Shown: positions 9,719 to 21,089, counted from the stretch's first letter. The stretch: DNA of 64,000 nucleotides from Tenebrio molitor (GCF_963966145.1 NC_091052.1:3410001-3474000), one strand, 5' to 3'. Translations and numbers: made by a program. The notes: a model not told the origin generated them from the sequence alone.

Positions 9719-12700
9719 TTATCTGATTTGTTTATCAATCCACTCTCTGTACGGTGGTAGGAAAGTGTAAACTCCGGGAAAACTACCACATATCCGTCCA
9801 TATCCATAAGAAACCATTCCCACTGCATAAGTGGCAAACCGGCCACTTCCAGTTTTCACATCAAGCATTAGAGGTCCTCCGGAATCGCCGAAACAACTGT
9901 CAACACCATTACCCGTTCCTACGCAAATCTGTCGATTGTTTAATCTTCTTCTACCGTTATTTTTATCGCATCTTTCTTGGTCCACATAAGGCACTGTAGT
10001 TTTTTTCTTAATAGGACTACGTTTCGCTACAATGTATTTTAGTGATGGCTGTTTTGGGGAAGTGCTAGAACGTTACCAGTTTCTGTTCGTCCCCAGCCAC
10101 TGATGGTAAAAGTCTCATTTCCGCGCAAGTTGAAATTGATAGAAGGAAGACACACCGGTTGAACGTAATCTGCGAACCTGGATTAGTTATAAAATCTTAA
10201 ATAAATTTAACCTCACCTGAAAAAACGACTTTGCGATCAAGTCGTATAATAGCAATGTCATTTATCATGGAGCTGGAGTCGTAATTAGGGTGCATAACGT
10301 AATCGTTTGCAGGAAACTCTTGAGGAGGATCTGCACAGTCTTGCCCGTATTTTTGATAAATGCAGTCGGTTTCGTTTCTGGTGTCGTATTCCCCTAGGAT
10401 TACGCTCTGTCTAAAACATGAGTTGTGTTAATAAGTGTTGGTCTAGAACTCAGAACGCTTACAATTTTCCTAAAAGTTTTTGTTTGATTATTACAGGATC
10501 TACGCAATGAGCCGCTGTCAAGACGTAGTGCTCATTAATCAAACTCCCAGCACAAGCGTACTGGATGACATTTCTGTTAACATATTTAAGAAGCGCCAAC
10601 CAAGGGTACTCATCTAGATAGGCATTTGTTCCGCCAACGATTTTATAATCAGAACTCTGTTTTCCACACTCCTCCAGATCTGCGTCCGGGAAAGAATTGG
10701 AAAATCTTTCGTGTAGGTCGTTGCTGCTAAAATCACTGATGACTTTTCCTTCATCCGGACAGCAGACTCGTATTTCCGGATCATGATCTGTACTACATCT
10801 GTACTCCTTCAGGTACTTTTTCACCACGGGATCACGTCTGTTGACATTCTCCATGTATTCCATGAATGAGTCGCACTCTCGGATATTCTTGCAAATACCT
10901 AGAATTAACTGTTACCAGTTGCTATATATCTTTTTAGGCAGTCTCACCATTCCGAGAATCCGGTGTTTTACAAAACAAAAACAAGGTACACCACACTTTG
11001 GGCTCTTGACCATCAAAGCCACAATGGGAGTACCGTAAGAATTCGATTGTTTCCGGAGCGTAGGGTTTAGTTTTTATAAGTTTCATGGCCAATGGACACA
11101 ATTTCAGCGGAATACATTCTATTTTGGTGGATGAAACGTAACCTATAAAACATTACAGGTTTAATTATTAGAAGCCGAGAAATTTCCGTTGCGTCTGTTA
11201 AAAGTGCCAAATCACAGGCAAATGCGTAATTACACATTGTCATGATTTGGTCTAGACAGGAAATTGCAAATAACAACGTACAAGAAACCCATCATCCCGG
11301 TACGCGTCTCAATTTTTTTTTATTTTATTTGAGCGTTCCAGCATTTGAAATTTAGCAAGATTCTTGGTCGTACGACATCATGGAAATATTTACGAGGAAT
11401 TATTTAAAGTCCGGATTTAAAAGTTCTAATCTAGTTCTGCAACATTCCAAGCGTGACAATTAACATATTATTTGAGACAAAAAAATTTCATTACTGTATT
11501 AGTTAATAATAATCATTATTTAATATTACGTAACTGTTTCTAATCACTGATTTCATCAAAACATTAAAAAACTGATTTTATTTTTTTAATGGCAATCTAA
11601 TTGAAATAAAATGATAATCATGTACTGGAGGAATTAATTGTTTCCATTTTAATTAAACTTTATTTTGTTATTATCCAGTTTGAGTAATTCAAATTTTAAC
11701 TGTAAATGTAAAAATACAACAAAACACTATTTTCTATTTGAACGTATTTATTTATATTTTCCTTTCCCAAAATATGAAGTAGGTATAATATGAATAAATG
11801 GAAGAATCTGCATAGAATAATACTCGTAGCTTTATTTACTGGTGTCCAATCTGGGTAGATCTTTTCCAAAAACCTAAGTGTTGTTTATAATATCTTTAAA
11901 CAAATTATGCTCAAAGTTGCCGTTGAAGAGTCGATTGTGAACGCACCACGGATTACAGATCCCGGATTAGCTGTTTAAAATCTAACCCCACTTTTTGCGT
12001 TGTTTGTGTTTTTATTTTGCAGACTGACGACGAGTGGTACGTTCACAATCGACTCTTCAACGCCAACTTTGAGGAGAAATTAAAATTAACACCCGATACA
12101 TACTGAGAAGAACTAGCTGCTAAACAATTTTATCGTTATATGTAGACAGTTTTCCAAATTTTGTTTTTGTAAAATGATTGACAATAATCAATATGTACTT
12201 AAGATTTGTTGCGCATTTGAAATTAACATTATCTTGCAAAAGTTACGCGCCACAGTATTTTACGTTATATCCAAGGAATAATTTGATAAAGAATGCTAGG
12301 GCGTTGCACACTTACCGTAGAAATCACTTACATAGACGATTAGAGTATTTTAATGCTATTGTACATTATCAATTGTTGATTTTTTTTTCATACTAGCGTC
12401 TGCTATATCATGATGATCCAGAGATTATGGCGTAACAACGTGAGAAATCAATAACCATTATTTGTAAATAATCGAGAAAAAATACCAAACAAACATATTG
12501 GTGCTGGGAAGCACAAGTAGTGAATTAGCATTAAAAAATTAAAAATAGAAACTTGTGGTTTCCGACCGCAAAAATAATTGTAATCAAGACCATCATAGGC
12601 TTACTTCTGCTTTCGATAACTGTCTGCACACGCGAAGGCAAACTTGTTTCAATTAGTTTGCAAATGAATCAGTTAACGTAATTATAACAGTAGATTATTA

Positions 12701-12896
12701 TTTAGTAAAATATTCCCTACAACGTAATTTTTAAACTAAACTCAATATTTCGTTTTAAAAAGTCCCCAACGAAACGTAAGTCTCAACAAGTTAATAATGA
12801 CTTGTAATGTACTCCGTTTAATTACTCACTTTCTGTTCGCAATAACCACAAAACGTTCACCAACAACACAACACTAGAAACTTTTCCTACGATCAT
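9719..12896 (-). CDS. Dual-clip serine protease B (430 aa)
   Basis: Six exons: 12830-12896, 10948-11142, 10463-10898, 10217-10410, 10077-10169 and 9719-10026, with phases 1, 1, 2, 1, 1. The signal peptide starts MIVGKVSSVVLLVNVLWLL. The first clip module is a four-Cys variant (ECIPLKLC, then HCGF) in which the usual VCC end reads VWC, so C5 is Trp. A classical six-Cys clip follows at once; its C1 (FCKTPDSRNG) is on exon 2 and the rest, ending RVCC, on exon 3. The protease domain is activated after Lys in DYKIVGGTN. Catalytic residues lie in TAAHC, NDIAIIRL and GDSGGP. Asp189 (GVDSC) predicts trypsin-like specificity. Intron 1 (about 1.7 kb) holds a transposon-like repeat. The distant first exon is the least certain part: it was chosen because it gives a signal peptide with matching phase and has a TATA box upstream. 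Confidence 0.82.
11877..12096. mobile_element. MITE copy 1 (GTTGGCGTTGAAGAGTCGAT family)
   Basis: Inverted arms sharing a core like GTTGAAGAGTCGATTGTGAA face each other around an unrelated centre. The right end reads CGGGTGT on the reverse strand; the left outer end has diverged. Related copies lie at 23588-23767 and 62511-62678. It is non-coding and sits in intron 1 of protease B. Confidence 0.7.
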
Positions 12897-12948
12897 TTTG
12901 TTTTGAATGTTGGGAATTTACAAGCGTTCGGCCATAACCTGTCAGAAC

Positions 12949-12954
12949 TTTATA
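12949..12954 (-). promoter_or_regulatory. TATA box of protease B
   Basis: The minus strand reads TTTATAAAG here, about 55 bases upstream of the ATG at 12896. This supports 12830-12896 as the true first exon. Confidence 0.5.
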
Positions 12955-12959
12955 AACTG

Positions 12960-13351
12960 AAAGCGAGATGACGTCACAAGTGAATTTTTGCTGCTGCATT
13001 ACTGTTGCGTATAGAAGTGTAATTTCCCGGTCGGAAATTGATGACTCTAAGCTAAGGTAAATTACCCACTACCTGAACGTTGGCTTAAAGTCCGAATTTT
13101 TATTTGATAAATTATACAAGTGAAAAAAAATTGATGAATGTTTAACTGCACCGTCTCAATCAATTGAATCCATTGAGATTTTCAGATTAAATTTTTTGTG
13201 TCGAGAAGAACGAGCTCTTAGACTTAACCTTGACTGATGTCATTGAAAGAGGGCATCGAACACGACGAAGGAAATATTTAATTTGAACTTGTTTTTGAAC
13301 ATGTCGTAATGTATTAAATTTTGTTACAAAATTAATCAAACAGGGCAATTA
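12960..13351. other. Spacer between proteases B and C
   Basis: Contains the upstream region of protease B and the 3' flank of protease C. No repeat or additional gene was recognised. Confidence 0.4.
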
Positions 13352-14903
13352 CTATTTTTGTATCGTTTCCAAAATCCAGTCCATATATGAAGATACGTCT
13401 GTGTAAATCCCCCTTCCCGCGCCACAAGAGACTCCAAAAGAAACCACGCCAACCAATATATTTCTTACTTCATGGTCGTCAAACACTTTTTGAAACATCA
13501 GAGGTCCGCCAGAGTCTCCACTGCAAGTGTCTGTGCCGTTATTAGATCCGGCACAAATTTGAGTAACATCTGGTTGCAAAGTATCAGTGTTGCACTGGTC
13601 CCTTGTCAAGTGATGCACTCGACCTTTGAGTTTGATCTTGCTGATTGGACCTAAAAACAGATGTTTATATTTTTCTTAAAGATTAAGATAGAGAGCACAC
13701 CTCCTGGTTTAGTTCTGCCCCATCCACTTATCCAGAAAGTTTCGCCAAGTGCCACATCAATACGATTTAAAGGCAAACAAATCGGTTTGACGTAAACTAC
13801 AATTAAAAGAAAGTGTTTCTTCTATTCGCTAAGTTGATTTTATATACCAGAGAACGTTGCAGGGTCCTTTAAACGTATCAGTGCAATATCGTATAAACCA
13901 CCCCCTACTGTACCAAACTTGGGATGAGAGTGATTGGATTCGATGGACAGTTCTTGAATAGGATCAGCACAGGGTCCTCCATATTCTCGAAGTATGCAAT
14001 CTGTTGTGTTGTCGAGATCATACTCACCCAGTACCACTTTATCTCTGGAGAATATGTAACCGTATATTTTTTGATCATATCAAAATGTAAATCTTACAGA
14101 ACTCCTATTGTAACTTTTCTAGCTAAAGTGAAGTCCACACAATGCGCTGCTGTAACCACGTATTTTCTGCTAATTAGAGTACCATGGCAGTTTAATTTGC
14201 TCGTTCCATTTTTAATTTTATATTTCAACAATGCTAACCAAGGAAAGTCGTTCAATTCTGCTATCTCTCCATTGCTTATCTTGTTACCAAGAACTTGAGC
14301 GCCACAGTCGTACTGTTTCGGTAATAATTCTCTCTTGCTTATTACTGTGTAAGTAACGTATGAGTAATTTCCTTACATTTTTTATTAAATTATACCTTTC
14401 GATGAGTTCGCGACAATTTCACACATTACCATGTCTTTTCTGTCACTGTCACCACAAGTCGCGGACCTGAGCAACTGTTTTACTTCAGCATCATGTTTTC
14501 GAGTTTTTATTAATTCATAGGCTTCGGGACACTCGCGAAAATGGACGCAACCTACTATAAATAAATCTATATGTTTTCTTGCGGTTTAATGAAATTAAAC
14601 AGTTACACCTTTGAAAGGTGGAATTCGATCACAGATAATTTTTGCTTCTCGAGCCGAACCACAATGAGCATTCCGGAGAATTTCCAAAGTATTAGGATCG
14701 TGTCTTCTCTTTCTAACATACTTAACTGCTTCGATACAATCTTCCAAGGGTATACATTCATTGATTGGAGAAGCTGAAAGTTGAATTTCATTTTTAAATT
14801 ATTTAGGTATTGTTGATCTTATATTGTAATTATTATATTTACAGAAATGTATCATCTGGAACACGAACATCACAAAAATTCGTAATTGTACCATTTTTAC
14901 CAT
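13352..14903 (-). CDS. Serine protease C with two four-Cys clip modules (407 aa)
   Basis: Seven exons: 14843-14903, 14609-14773, 14396-14554, 14098-14344, 13848-14044, 13701-13796 and 13352-13650. The phases match and the total is 408 codons with stop. After the signal peptide (MVKMVQLRIFVMFVFQMIHF) come two consecutive four-Cys clip modules, each on its own phase 1-1 exon: ECIPLEDC with AHCGS and IIC, then GCVHFREC with ATCGD and VMC. There is no classical six-Cys clip. The protease domain is activated after Lys in GNKISNGE. His (TAAHC), Asp (YDIALIRL) and Ser (GDSGGP) are present, and Asp189 (GTDTC) predicts cleavage after Arg or Lys. It follows protease D in the same direction and shares the A-D intron pattern, including a separate exon for the CLP to GWG segment. 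Confidence 0.87.
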
Positions 14904-15319
14904 CGCCTTCAGTTCTTTGGTCAAAAGTAATGTTAACACTGCTCAGTAAATAAACTTCCCAGGGTTATCAGTGTCATATCATTCTGCCATAATTATCAGC
15001 TGTAAATTACATACGTACACGTATGTATTAGTTACTAATGAAATAATTATAAAATAATACAGTGAGCGGCAAAACTTGGAATATATTTGGAATATATTTT
15101 CTTTACCGTTGACCTTTACAAAGGCAACTCTCCGATCATTGTAGTTTCTTCGCTCGTTTCCATTTTAGCACGTTTCCGTCATCGACATTTTTTTAAATCG
15201 CCCCAAATTTTTTTGTATATTTAGATAAACTGTTAAATTTAATAATTAAAAGTTACAGGGTGTTAAAACTTAGAAAATTTTAACTAAAAATATTCTTGAA
15301 TTTTTTTTTTTTTATTATA
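14904..15319. other. Promoter-side spacer of protease C
   Basis: Upstream region of protease C. A GATAA core lies on the minus strand near 14965, and a TTTATT stretch near 14950 may act as a TATA-like element; neither is strong. No gene was recognised. Confidence 0.35.
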
Positions 15320-15490
15320 CAGGGTGATTTACGAAGAATAATGAGCCCGACGGTATAGAAAATGCAACCCACAATACATTGCAACAAAAAGCCGGACATC
15401 GAAGCGGTAAATGTCCGGGTTTTTTTCCTGATGAATTGCGGATTGCATTTTCTATTCCGTCGGGCTCATTATTCCTCGTAAATCACCCTG
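15320..15490. mobile_element. TA-flanked inverted-repeat MITE (171 bp)
   Basis: The ends are near-perfect inverted repeats of about 55 bp beginning CAGGGTGATTTACG, with TA on both sides. There is no coding capacity. A small second hairpin (GCCGGACATC and its partner) occupies the centre. TA duplication and CAGGGTG ends suit the Tc1/mariner style. Confidence 0.8.
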
Positions 15491-15524
15491 TATAGGTTTT
15501 TTTCTGTTTTTTCTTACATAAGTA

Positions 15525-15899
15525 CAGTAATGTCAATAAGAAATTACTCCCTAGGATTCGAACTTTTAGGGAAATTACGTCTTTCATGTTATATGTAACT
15601 AGAAGTTTCAAAAGTAATTTTGAATGCCTAAGGTTGGTTACTATAAATTGAGAGATTCTTTGCGCAAGTCCAACTAAATATGTCGGCAGAAACCAAAACT
15701 AATTGTGAAACGAAAAAACATCTATCAGTTAGCGAAAAATGTGCAATTTGCAACTGCTGCAAAGAATTCGCTGCCTTACATTTTTGACATGGTTTCGATA
15801 TCTTTTGTTTTTCACCAGAAACCACATAGCCTCCAACCTAACCAAATTTATGGCAAATATCCCTAAATTCTAGGGAGTAATTTCTTGTTGACATTACTG
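15525..15899. mobile_element. TA-flanked inverted-repeat element (375 bp)
   Basis: Ends beginning CAGTAATGTCAATAAGAAAT are inverted over about 35 bp and flanked by TA. The interior has no transposase; the 15628-15825 ORF within it looks fortuitous. It lies 34 bp from the preceding MITE. Confidence 0.75.
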
Positions 15900-16255
15900 T
15901 AGTTATTTGACAAAGAGAGGTTTAGATTCATTTGAATATTCGTAATTAAACAAATATTTACGTCAATTGGGTCTAGTTCTTCAAAATTCAAGTTTTGTGG
16001 GACGTACCTCCACAAACTCAAATTTCTAACTGTACAATCGTAACGTGCATGTGAAAAACAGATTCAATTAGAATAGAAATTGTTAGTTCTGATTCTTTTT
16101 ACGTTGAACAATAAGGGAACTGATATTCGATTGATTTGACCGGTTCAGTCGTCTCCAAACAAAATCTTACCACGAGAGTAGCCAGATTTTAATGACATGG
16201 ACTTCTATTTCAGCAAGTTAGTGAAAAAAAAAACGAAAAAGAAAGACAATCAAAT
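15900..16255. other. Spacer upstream of the protease D 3' end
   Basis: No gene or repeat was recognised. The right end borders the AATAAA of protease D (16256-16261, minus strand). Confidence 0.4.
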
Positions 16256-16380
16256 TTTATTAACGTAATTTAAACCCTTATTATAAAACAATAGCTAATT
16301 TTAAAAGATAGCGAATGACATTACAATTAAAAGTTGTCTAGTAACACCTTTACGAAAAGGTAATGTTAGTAAAGACACTC

Positions 16381-18047
16381 TCAGTTATTTGTGCGAAGCA
16401 TTTTTTTCATGGTGACGTTGATCCAGTTAAGAAATTTATCTACTCTCGTGTAAATTCCTGGAACTCCCATAGAACACTGTGATACTCCAGCTGATACTAG
16501 TCCATATACGTGCCACCTATCAGTATTTCCTTTAGAAATAAGAGGTCCACCAGAATCCCCTGGACAGGCATCCTCATTATTTACACCGAGAGCACAAATT
16601 ATAAAATCGCTGTAACTGTCTAAGAAGTTTCTGTATGTTTTTTCACATCGAAATGTTTCTATGTGTGATACTGACGCTTTAAGTTGCAAGTTTGACAGAT
16701 CTCCTACAAAATCATTAGTCAGTGGTACATCATAATTTTAAACGTATTCTTTGCTGGTTACCGTGTTCAGTTTGTCCATTTCCAACAATTGTGAAATTAC
16801 TTGGTAAAGTGTTTGTTCGTGAAGGCAAACAAACCCATCTGATGTTCTCTAAAACGGACAAGAATAGTCTTCGAATCAATGAATAATAATTAAATACAAC
16901 CTTGATAAGAAACTTTTTGTATTTTTAAAATCCCTATATCATATCTTAAAGGAATCCTCTGATAATTTGGATGTAATGCAGTTGCGATGATGTCATATTC
17001 TACATCTTCTTTGCTTTCATTTTGATAATTTCCTCCGATTCTTACTTTTACTCTGAAACAATTTGTATACTTACATTCCTCTTAACTTGTATTAATTATT
17101 ATTCTTACAAGTTTGTCAACAAACAATGACCTGCCGTCAGGACAAATTGGGAATTAATTAAAGTCCCTCCACATACTAGTTTAGGATCTGTATATTTTAA
17201 CACAACTGCCCAGGGAAATTCATTTTTAACAGTTGCCTTTCCCTTACCAATTTTTACAGAGGCTGCGTTATCTAAACCGCAAATATGATCCACATTTTCC
17301 TCTAGGCCGCAACAAATTTTTCGATTTTGACGATCACAAATAGATATTTTAAGAAAGTCCAAGTAATTTTTGGTCACTGGTTTGCCACTAAATGTCGGAC
17401 ACGATTTCACAGGAATACATCGACCTTTTAAACCGTTAGGTGTAACACACGTATCTGCCTCGGTCGTGGTTGACAACGTTTCTTTCAGAAAGTTCTCTAG
17501 AAAAAAAGTTAGTAATGTGTGACGTAGGTGTGAAATTTACGCAGGGAATACCTTCAGTTTCAAGAAGAAAACCACATTTTACTTTAATTTCTCCACTTTC
17601 CTGATCGCAACGAGACTGTCGCAACATCTTTCTGACTTTAACGTTTTTCGTGTCGAGCAATCTTGAAGCCACGCAACAGTCTTTGCTTTTAACGCAGTAG
17701 TTTTTATCGGTTGCTAAAATTCTATTTAACTGACGATTTCACAAAGTTAGAAACTTACGCTGGTAACATTCTGGAATTCTTTCGCATATGACTTTCCTTC
17801 CTGTAGGAGACTTTCCACAATAAGCCTCTCTTAACGTTTTCAGGCTGCTGTTGTGAAGTGAATTACTCTTAAAATCTTCAATATATTTCATGGCAGCAGG
17901 ACAATCCTTAAAATTGATACAGGCTCCCATAATTTGCACTGTAAAGGTGAAATTGATCAACTTTTTAAGAAATATTACACTATTTAATTACTCACCCATG
18001 ATCATCAGTGATATGAAATATATCAATAATGACTTTGGTGTACTCAT
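16381..18047 (-). CDS. Serine protease D with three clip-type modules (447 aa)
   Basis: Seven exons: 17996-18047, 17759-17938, 17552-17713, 17109-17496, 16901-17052, 16762-16848 and 16381-16703, with consistent phases and 448 codons with stop. The signal peptide is MSTPKSLLIYFISLMIM. Module 1 (ACINFKDC, YCGK, VIC) and module 2 (YCVKSKDCC, SRCD, VKC; one extra Cys) are four-Cys variants on phase 1-1 exons. A classical six-Cys clip (DTCVTPNG, GRC, KSC, ICD, ICC) follows on the exon that starts the protease. Activation is predicted after Lys in SVKIGKGKA. His (TAGHC), Asp (YDIGILKI) and Ser (GDSGGP) are present, and Asp189 (NEDAC) suggests trypsin-like specificity. The usual GWG motif reads GNG. 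Three clip-type units before one protease domain is unusual. Confidence 0.85.
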
Positions 18048-18249
18048 GATTTATTGTCAATTCTCTTTAGTCCACTATCACAAATAACTGATAACTCTTT
18101 TATCTGATCAGTCAAAGCTAATCCGTTCGCGAAGGAATTCTGAAACATTAATTCAACATTTTGCAAAATAGCAATTGTCTACGAAAACGAATTATCAATA
18201 TGGAAAATTAAAACGGAAACAAATATCAATTTGTATTCATATATTTACA

Positions 18250-18255
18250 TTTATT
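18250..18255 (-). terminator. Polyadenylation signal of clip protein E
   Basis: AATAAA on the minus strand about 80 bases past the stop of gene E, before the first exon of protease D. It supports E as a separate short transcript. Confidence 0.5.
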
Positions 18256-18332
18256 TGCAATATACAGAATTGTTTAATCCAATTTTTTACAAGCAATAGT
18301 ACTCACAAATGTTTTTTTAACAAGACTTTGTC

Positions 18333-19131
18333 CTAACGCAAGGTAACTCTCTGACAATAAATCATCGGTTGCTGTTTTGTTTCACCGCAATGTATAGACC
18401 TGAACAAATTTACTACTGCGGGATCGAAAACTCTTGTTCGTACAAGTCGAACAGCAGCAGGACAGTCTTGCAAAGGAACACACTCTGAGTTGTCTGAAGA
18501 CGTTGGTAGCCGAGGAATACTACTGCATCGAACAATCGGTTCCCTACCCGCAAAACCACAGTGAGCTTTTTGAAGAACTGCTACACTGTTTGGATCATTT
18601 CGAATATTCTTCAGGTGACTTATAGCAACAGGACAGTCTTTAATTCTGATACAGTTCTCATTTTGAGACTGAGCAAGCGTACCAGAAGTTGACAAATCTG
18701 AAGGGAAAAAACGTCTATTAAGATTTAAAATACAATATGATCAACAAAAAAGGAGATAAGGAGCGGCTATGGAAAACAAAAGATCTCAGAACGTGCGGCG
18801 TAACTTCAACCGTACTAATAGCTGCAATGAAGTAAGGTTTTGCCGAAACTCCAACAAATGTGGTGTATGGTAAACCCGGTCACAATCTTCTTCACGCCCA
18901 TTTTAAAAATGGGTTTTTCTCATAAATATTTTGCGACCCCAGGGAAATCATTATGTAAATGAATTTCACGTGAATGTCAAAATTGACAGATGACAGTTTA
19001 TTAAGTTTGCAGAAATGTTGTTTTCCATCCTTATCTCTTTTTTTGTTAATCATATTGTAGTACTTTTACTTACACGTGAATTGTGCTGCCAACACTAAAA
19101 TTATTTTGAAGGATAAATCACGAGACATCAT
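18333..19131 (-). CDS. Secreted protein E: two four-Cys clip modules, no protease (140 aa)
   Basis: Two exons: 19074-19131 (signal peptide MMSRDLSFKIILVLAAQFT) and 18333-18697, joined in phase 1 with donor GTAAGT and acceptor CCTTCAG. The mature chain has two tandem four-Cys clip modules, NCIRIKDC with AHCGF and VRC, then ECVPLQDC with IHCGE and IYC, and ends seven residues later. Both modules share one exon, unlike proteases C and D, where each has its own. No catalytic domain follows: the next minus-strand exon is the signal peptide of protease D, and an AATAAA lies between. The modules most resemble those of C and D, so E is probably a derivative of such a gene that lost its protease part or was built from duplicated modules. 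A regulatory or decoy role is only a guess. Confidence 0.82.
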
Positions 19132-19452
19132 GATGTCTCAAGAACAAAACTGAATTTATTATTGTTTATCGCGTTTCTTTGATAAGTTTGATGCATCACT
19201 AACCGCAGTGTTTGTAAATTTTGTATTTTCCGGGGTTATCGTGCGTCAACTGATAAATTCGTGTTGAAATTGTCGACTTTAGACGTCAATAACTGTTTTG
19301 CCGTCAAATATGAAAATAGTTTAAATTATGATTTTTATTATCCAAATAAATTTTTTTCACAATTTTACAACATATTATTCGATCGTCACTCATATACAGT
19401 TATAGTTCCTTATTAAATTATTTGTACAGTAACAACAGAAACAATATTGTCT

Positions 19453-21089
19453 TTAATTGGCATTACTTCGAATCCACTCAACATATTCGGCTACTCTGGT
19501 ATAAATGCCAGGCCACCCTTGACTGCCGCATTTTGCCCCAAACGAAACAATTCCTTCGATGTACCATTGGGCCGAATCGTTTTTGGTTGTCCTCATCAAA
19601 GGCCCCCCACTGTCACCGTTGCAGGAATCACGCCCAAGTTCACCTCCAGCGCACAATTGTTTGTTTCCTAAAGTCACTCCGGCAGATCTGAATTTCGAAG
19701 AACATTGTGATGCTGCTGCTATTGGCACCCACAATTTTAGTTTGACAGGACTACTACTAGCGTACTCGGTTCTGCCCCATCCTGCCACTACGAGCCTTTC
19801 CCCCACATTTGATTTTTCAGATGGCGTTGGTAAACAAATCGGTTTAATAAAATCGTTTGTGGGGACGTCTCTTTTTAGTTTAATTAGAGCCACATCGTGG
19901 TACCTGTCGGCGTTTGTGTCGCTATAATCAGGGTGGATAATTACCCTTTCGATTTCTGAATCCACAGGTTTGTTGTTGCATATTTCAAAACCTAACTGGT
20001 TACTACAGTCTTGTTCCGTTTCGGTGTTGTATTCGCCCAATCGCACGTTCACCCTAAAAGCTCTCGTTAATAAAAGTTTGCATTCAATTTACTCTAATTT
20101 ACAAGGGTCCGACTTTAGAAAGTATTTGTCCTCGAACACAATGACCAGCTGTCAGAACGTATCGTGAAGAGATGAGCGTGCCCCCGCACGAAAAAGCCAA
20201 GTTGCCAGATTTTTTGCGATACTGTAACAATGCCATCCAGGGGAATTCCCTCAAACCGGTCACTTGACCATCAAGGATCCGATCGACGTCCTAGAAACAA
20301 TTAAACCAAACATGTTGACACGATGGGTTTTTCTAACAGTACCTGAAACCCGCACGTAGATCTGTCAGGAAGATTACTACTAGAACCCTGGTTTCTTCTT
20401 CTGTTGGTGCCTCCTGAACCTATATTACTCGTTCTATCTCTTGTTCTGGATCCTTTGTCTTCTGTTTGCCATTCAGATTCCTCCGAACTAGTTCTTCTAT
20501 TATTACTACTCAAATTTGTTCTTCTGTTGTTATTCGAATCGGTGTTTGTGCGTCTGTTATCGACATTCCAACGTAATCTGTCGTCATTACTGTCCCAGTT
20601 TTGTCCCGAATTCGTTCTTCTATTGGAAGAACTCCAAGTAGATGGGTCATCCCCAAATAATTCGGGTGTGCTTTTTGAACGATAATTATCGTAGGATCCG
20701 CAGCATACTAATGGATCTCCCCTGAATCCACACTGAGATTCTTTCAAAAACTTAAGTTGTTGTTTGTCCTGTGTGTTAAGAGCGTCATAGAGGATAGAGC
20801 AGGAGCGGATTGAAATACACCTCGAAGTTTCCCCGTTAGGGGTTGTACATGAAGATCTGAACTCTAAAAATAGCGCGTTTAAAATTAGAGCACATGGTGA
20901 AAAGTAAAAATTTATTGGCAATAATTTTAGTGTGACAACGCAATTATTTTATATACGTTTAAAACCCACGTAAAGTGTACATGTTCAAAAAAACAAGTAG
21001 CGAAAATACAAAAATTACTTACGTCCATTGATGAGTGCATAGCAAAGCACAGAACAAATCACAAACAAATCTGTTTTGAAACACGGCAT
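19453..21089 (-). CDS. Clip-domain serine protease F with Arg/Asn/Ser-rich linker (458 aa)
   Basis: Four exons: 21023-21089, 20343-20863, 20103-20290 and 19453-20053. The signal peptide is MPCFKTDLFVICSVLCYALI. One classical six-Cys clip follows (SCTTPNG, SRC, RSC, SQCGF, VCC). The linker of about 110 residues is hydrophilic and repeats NRRTN/S four times. Activation is predicted after Arg in VDRILDGQV. His (TAGHC), Asp (HDVALIKL) and Ser (GDSGGP) are intact; Asp189 (GRDSC) predicts trypsin-like specificity. The catalytic half is one exon, so introns found in A-D are absent. In overall form it resembles CLIP-B enzymes that activate Spaetzle or prophenoloxidase, but orthology is not established. 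AATAAA lies at 19334-19339 on the minus strand. Confidence 0.9.

Noticed and set aside
19422..20167. Overlapping plus-strand ORFs of up to 122 aa
   Set aside because: They are antisense to the conserved protease F exons.
20241..20250. GGGAATTCCC, a perfect kappaB-like palindrome
   Set aside because: It lies in coding exon 3 of protease F, over the conserved EFPW codons, so it is explained by the protein sequence.
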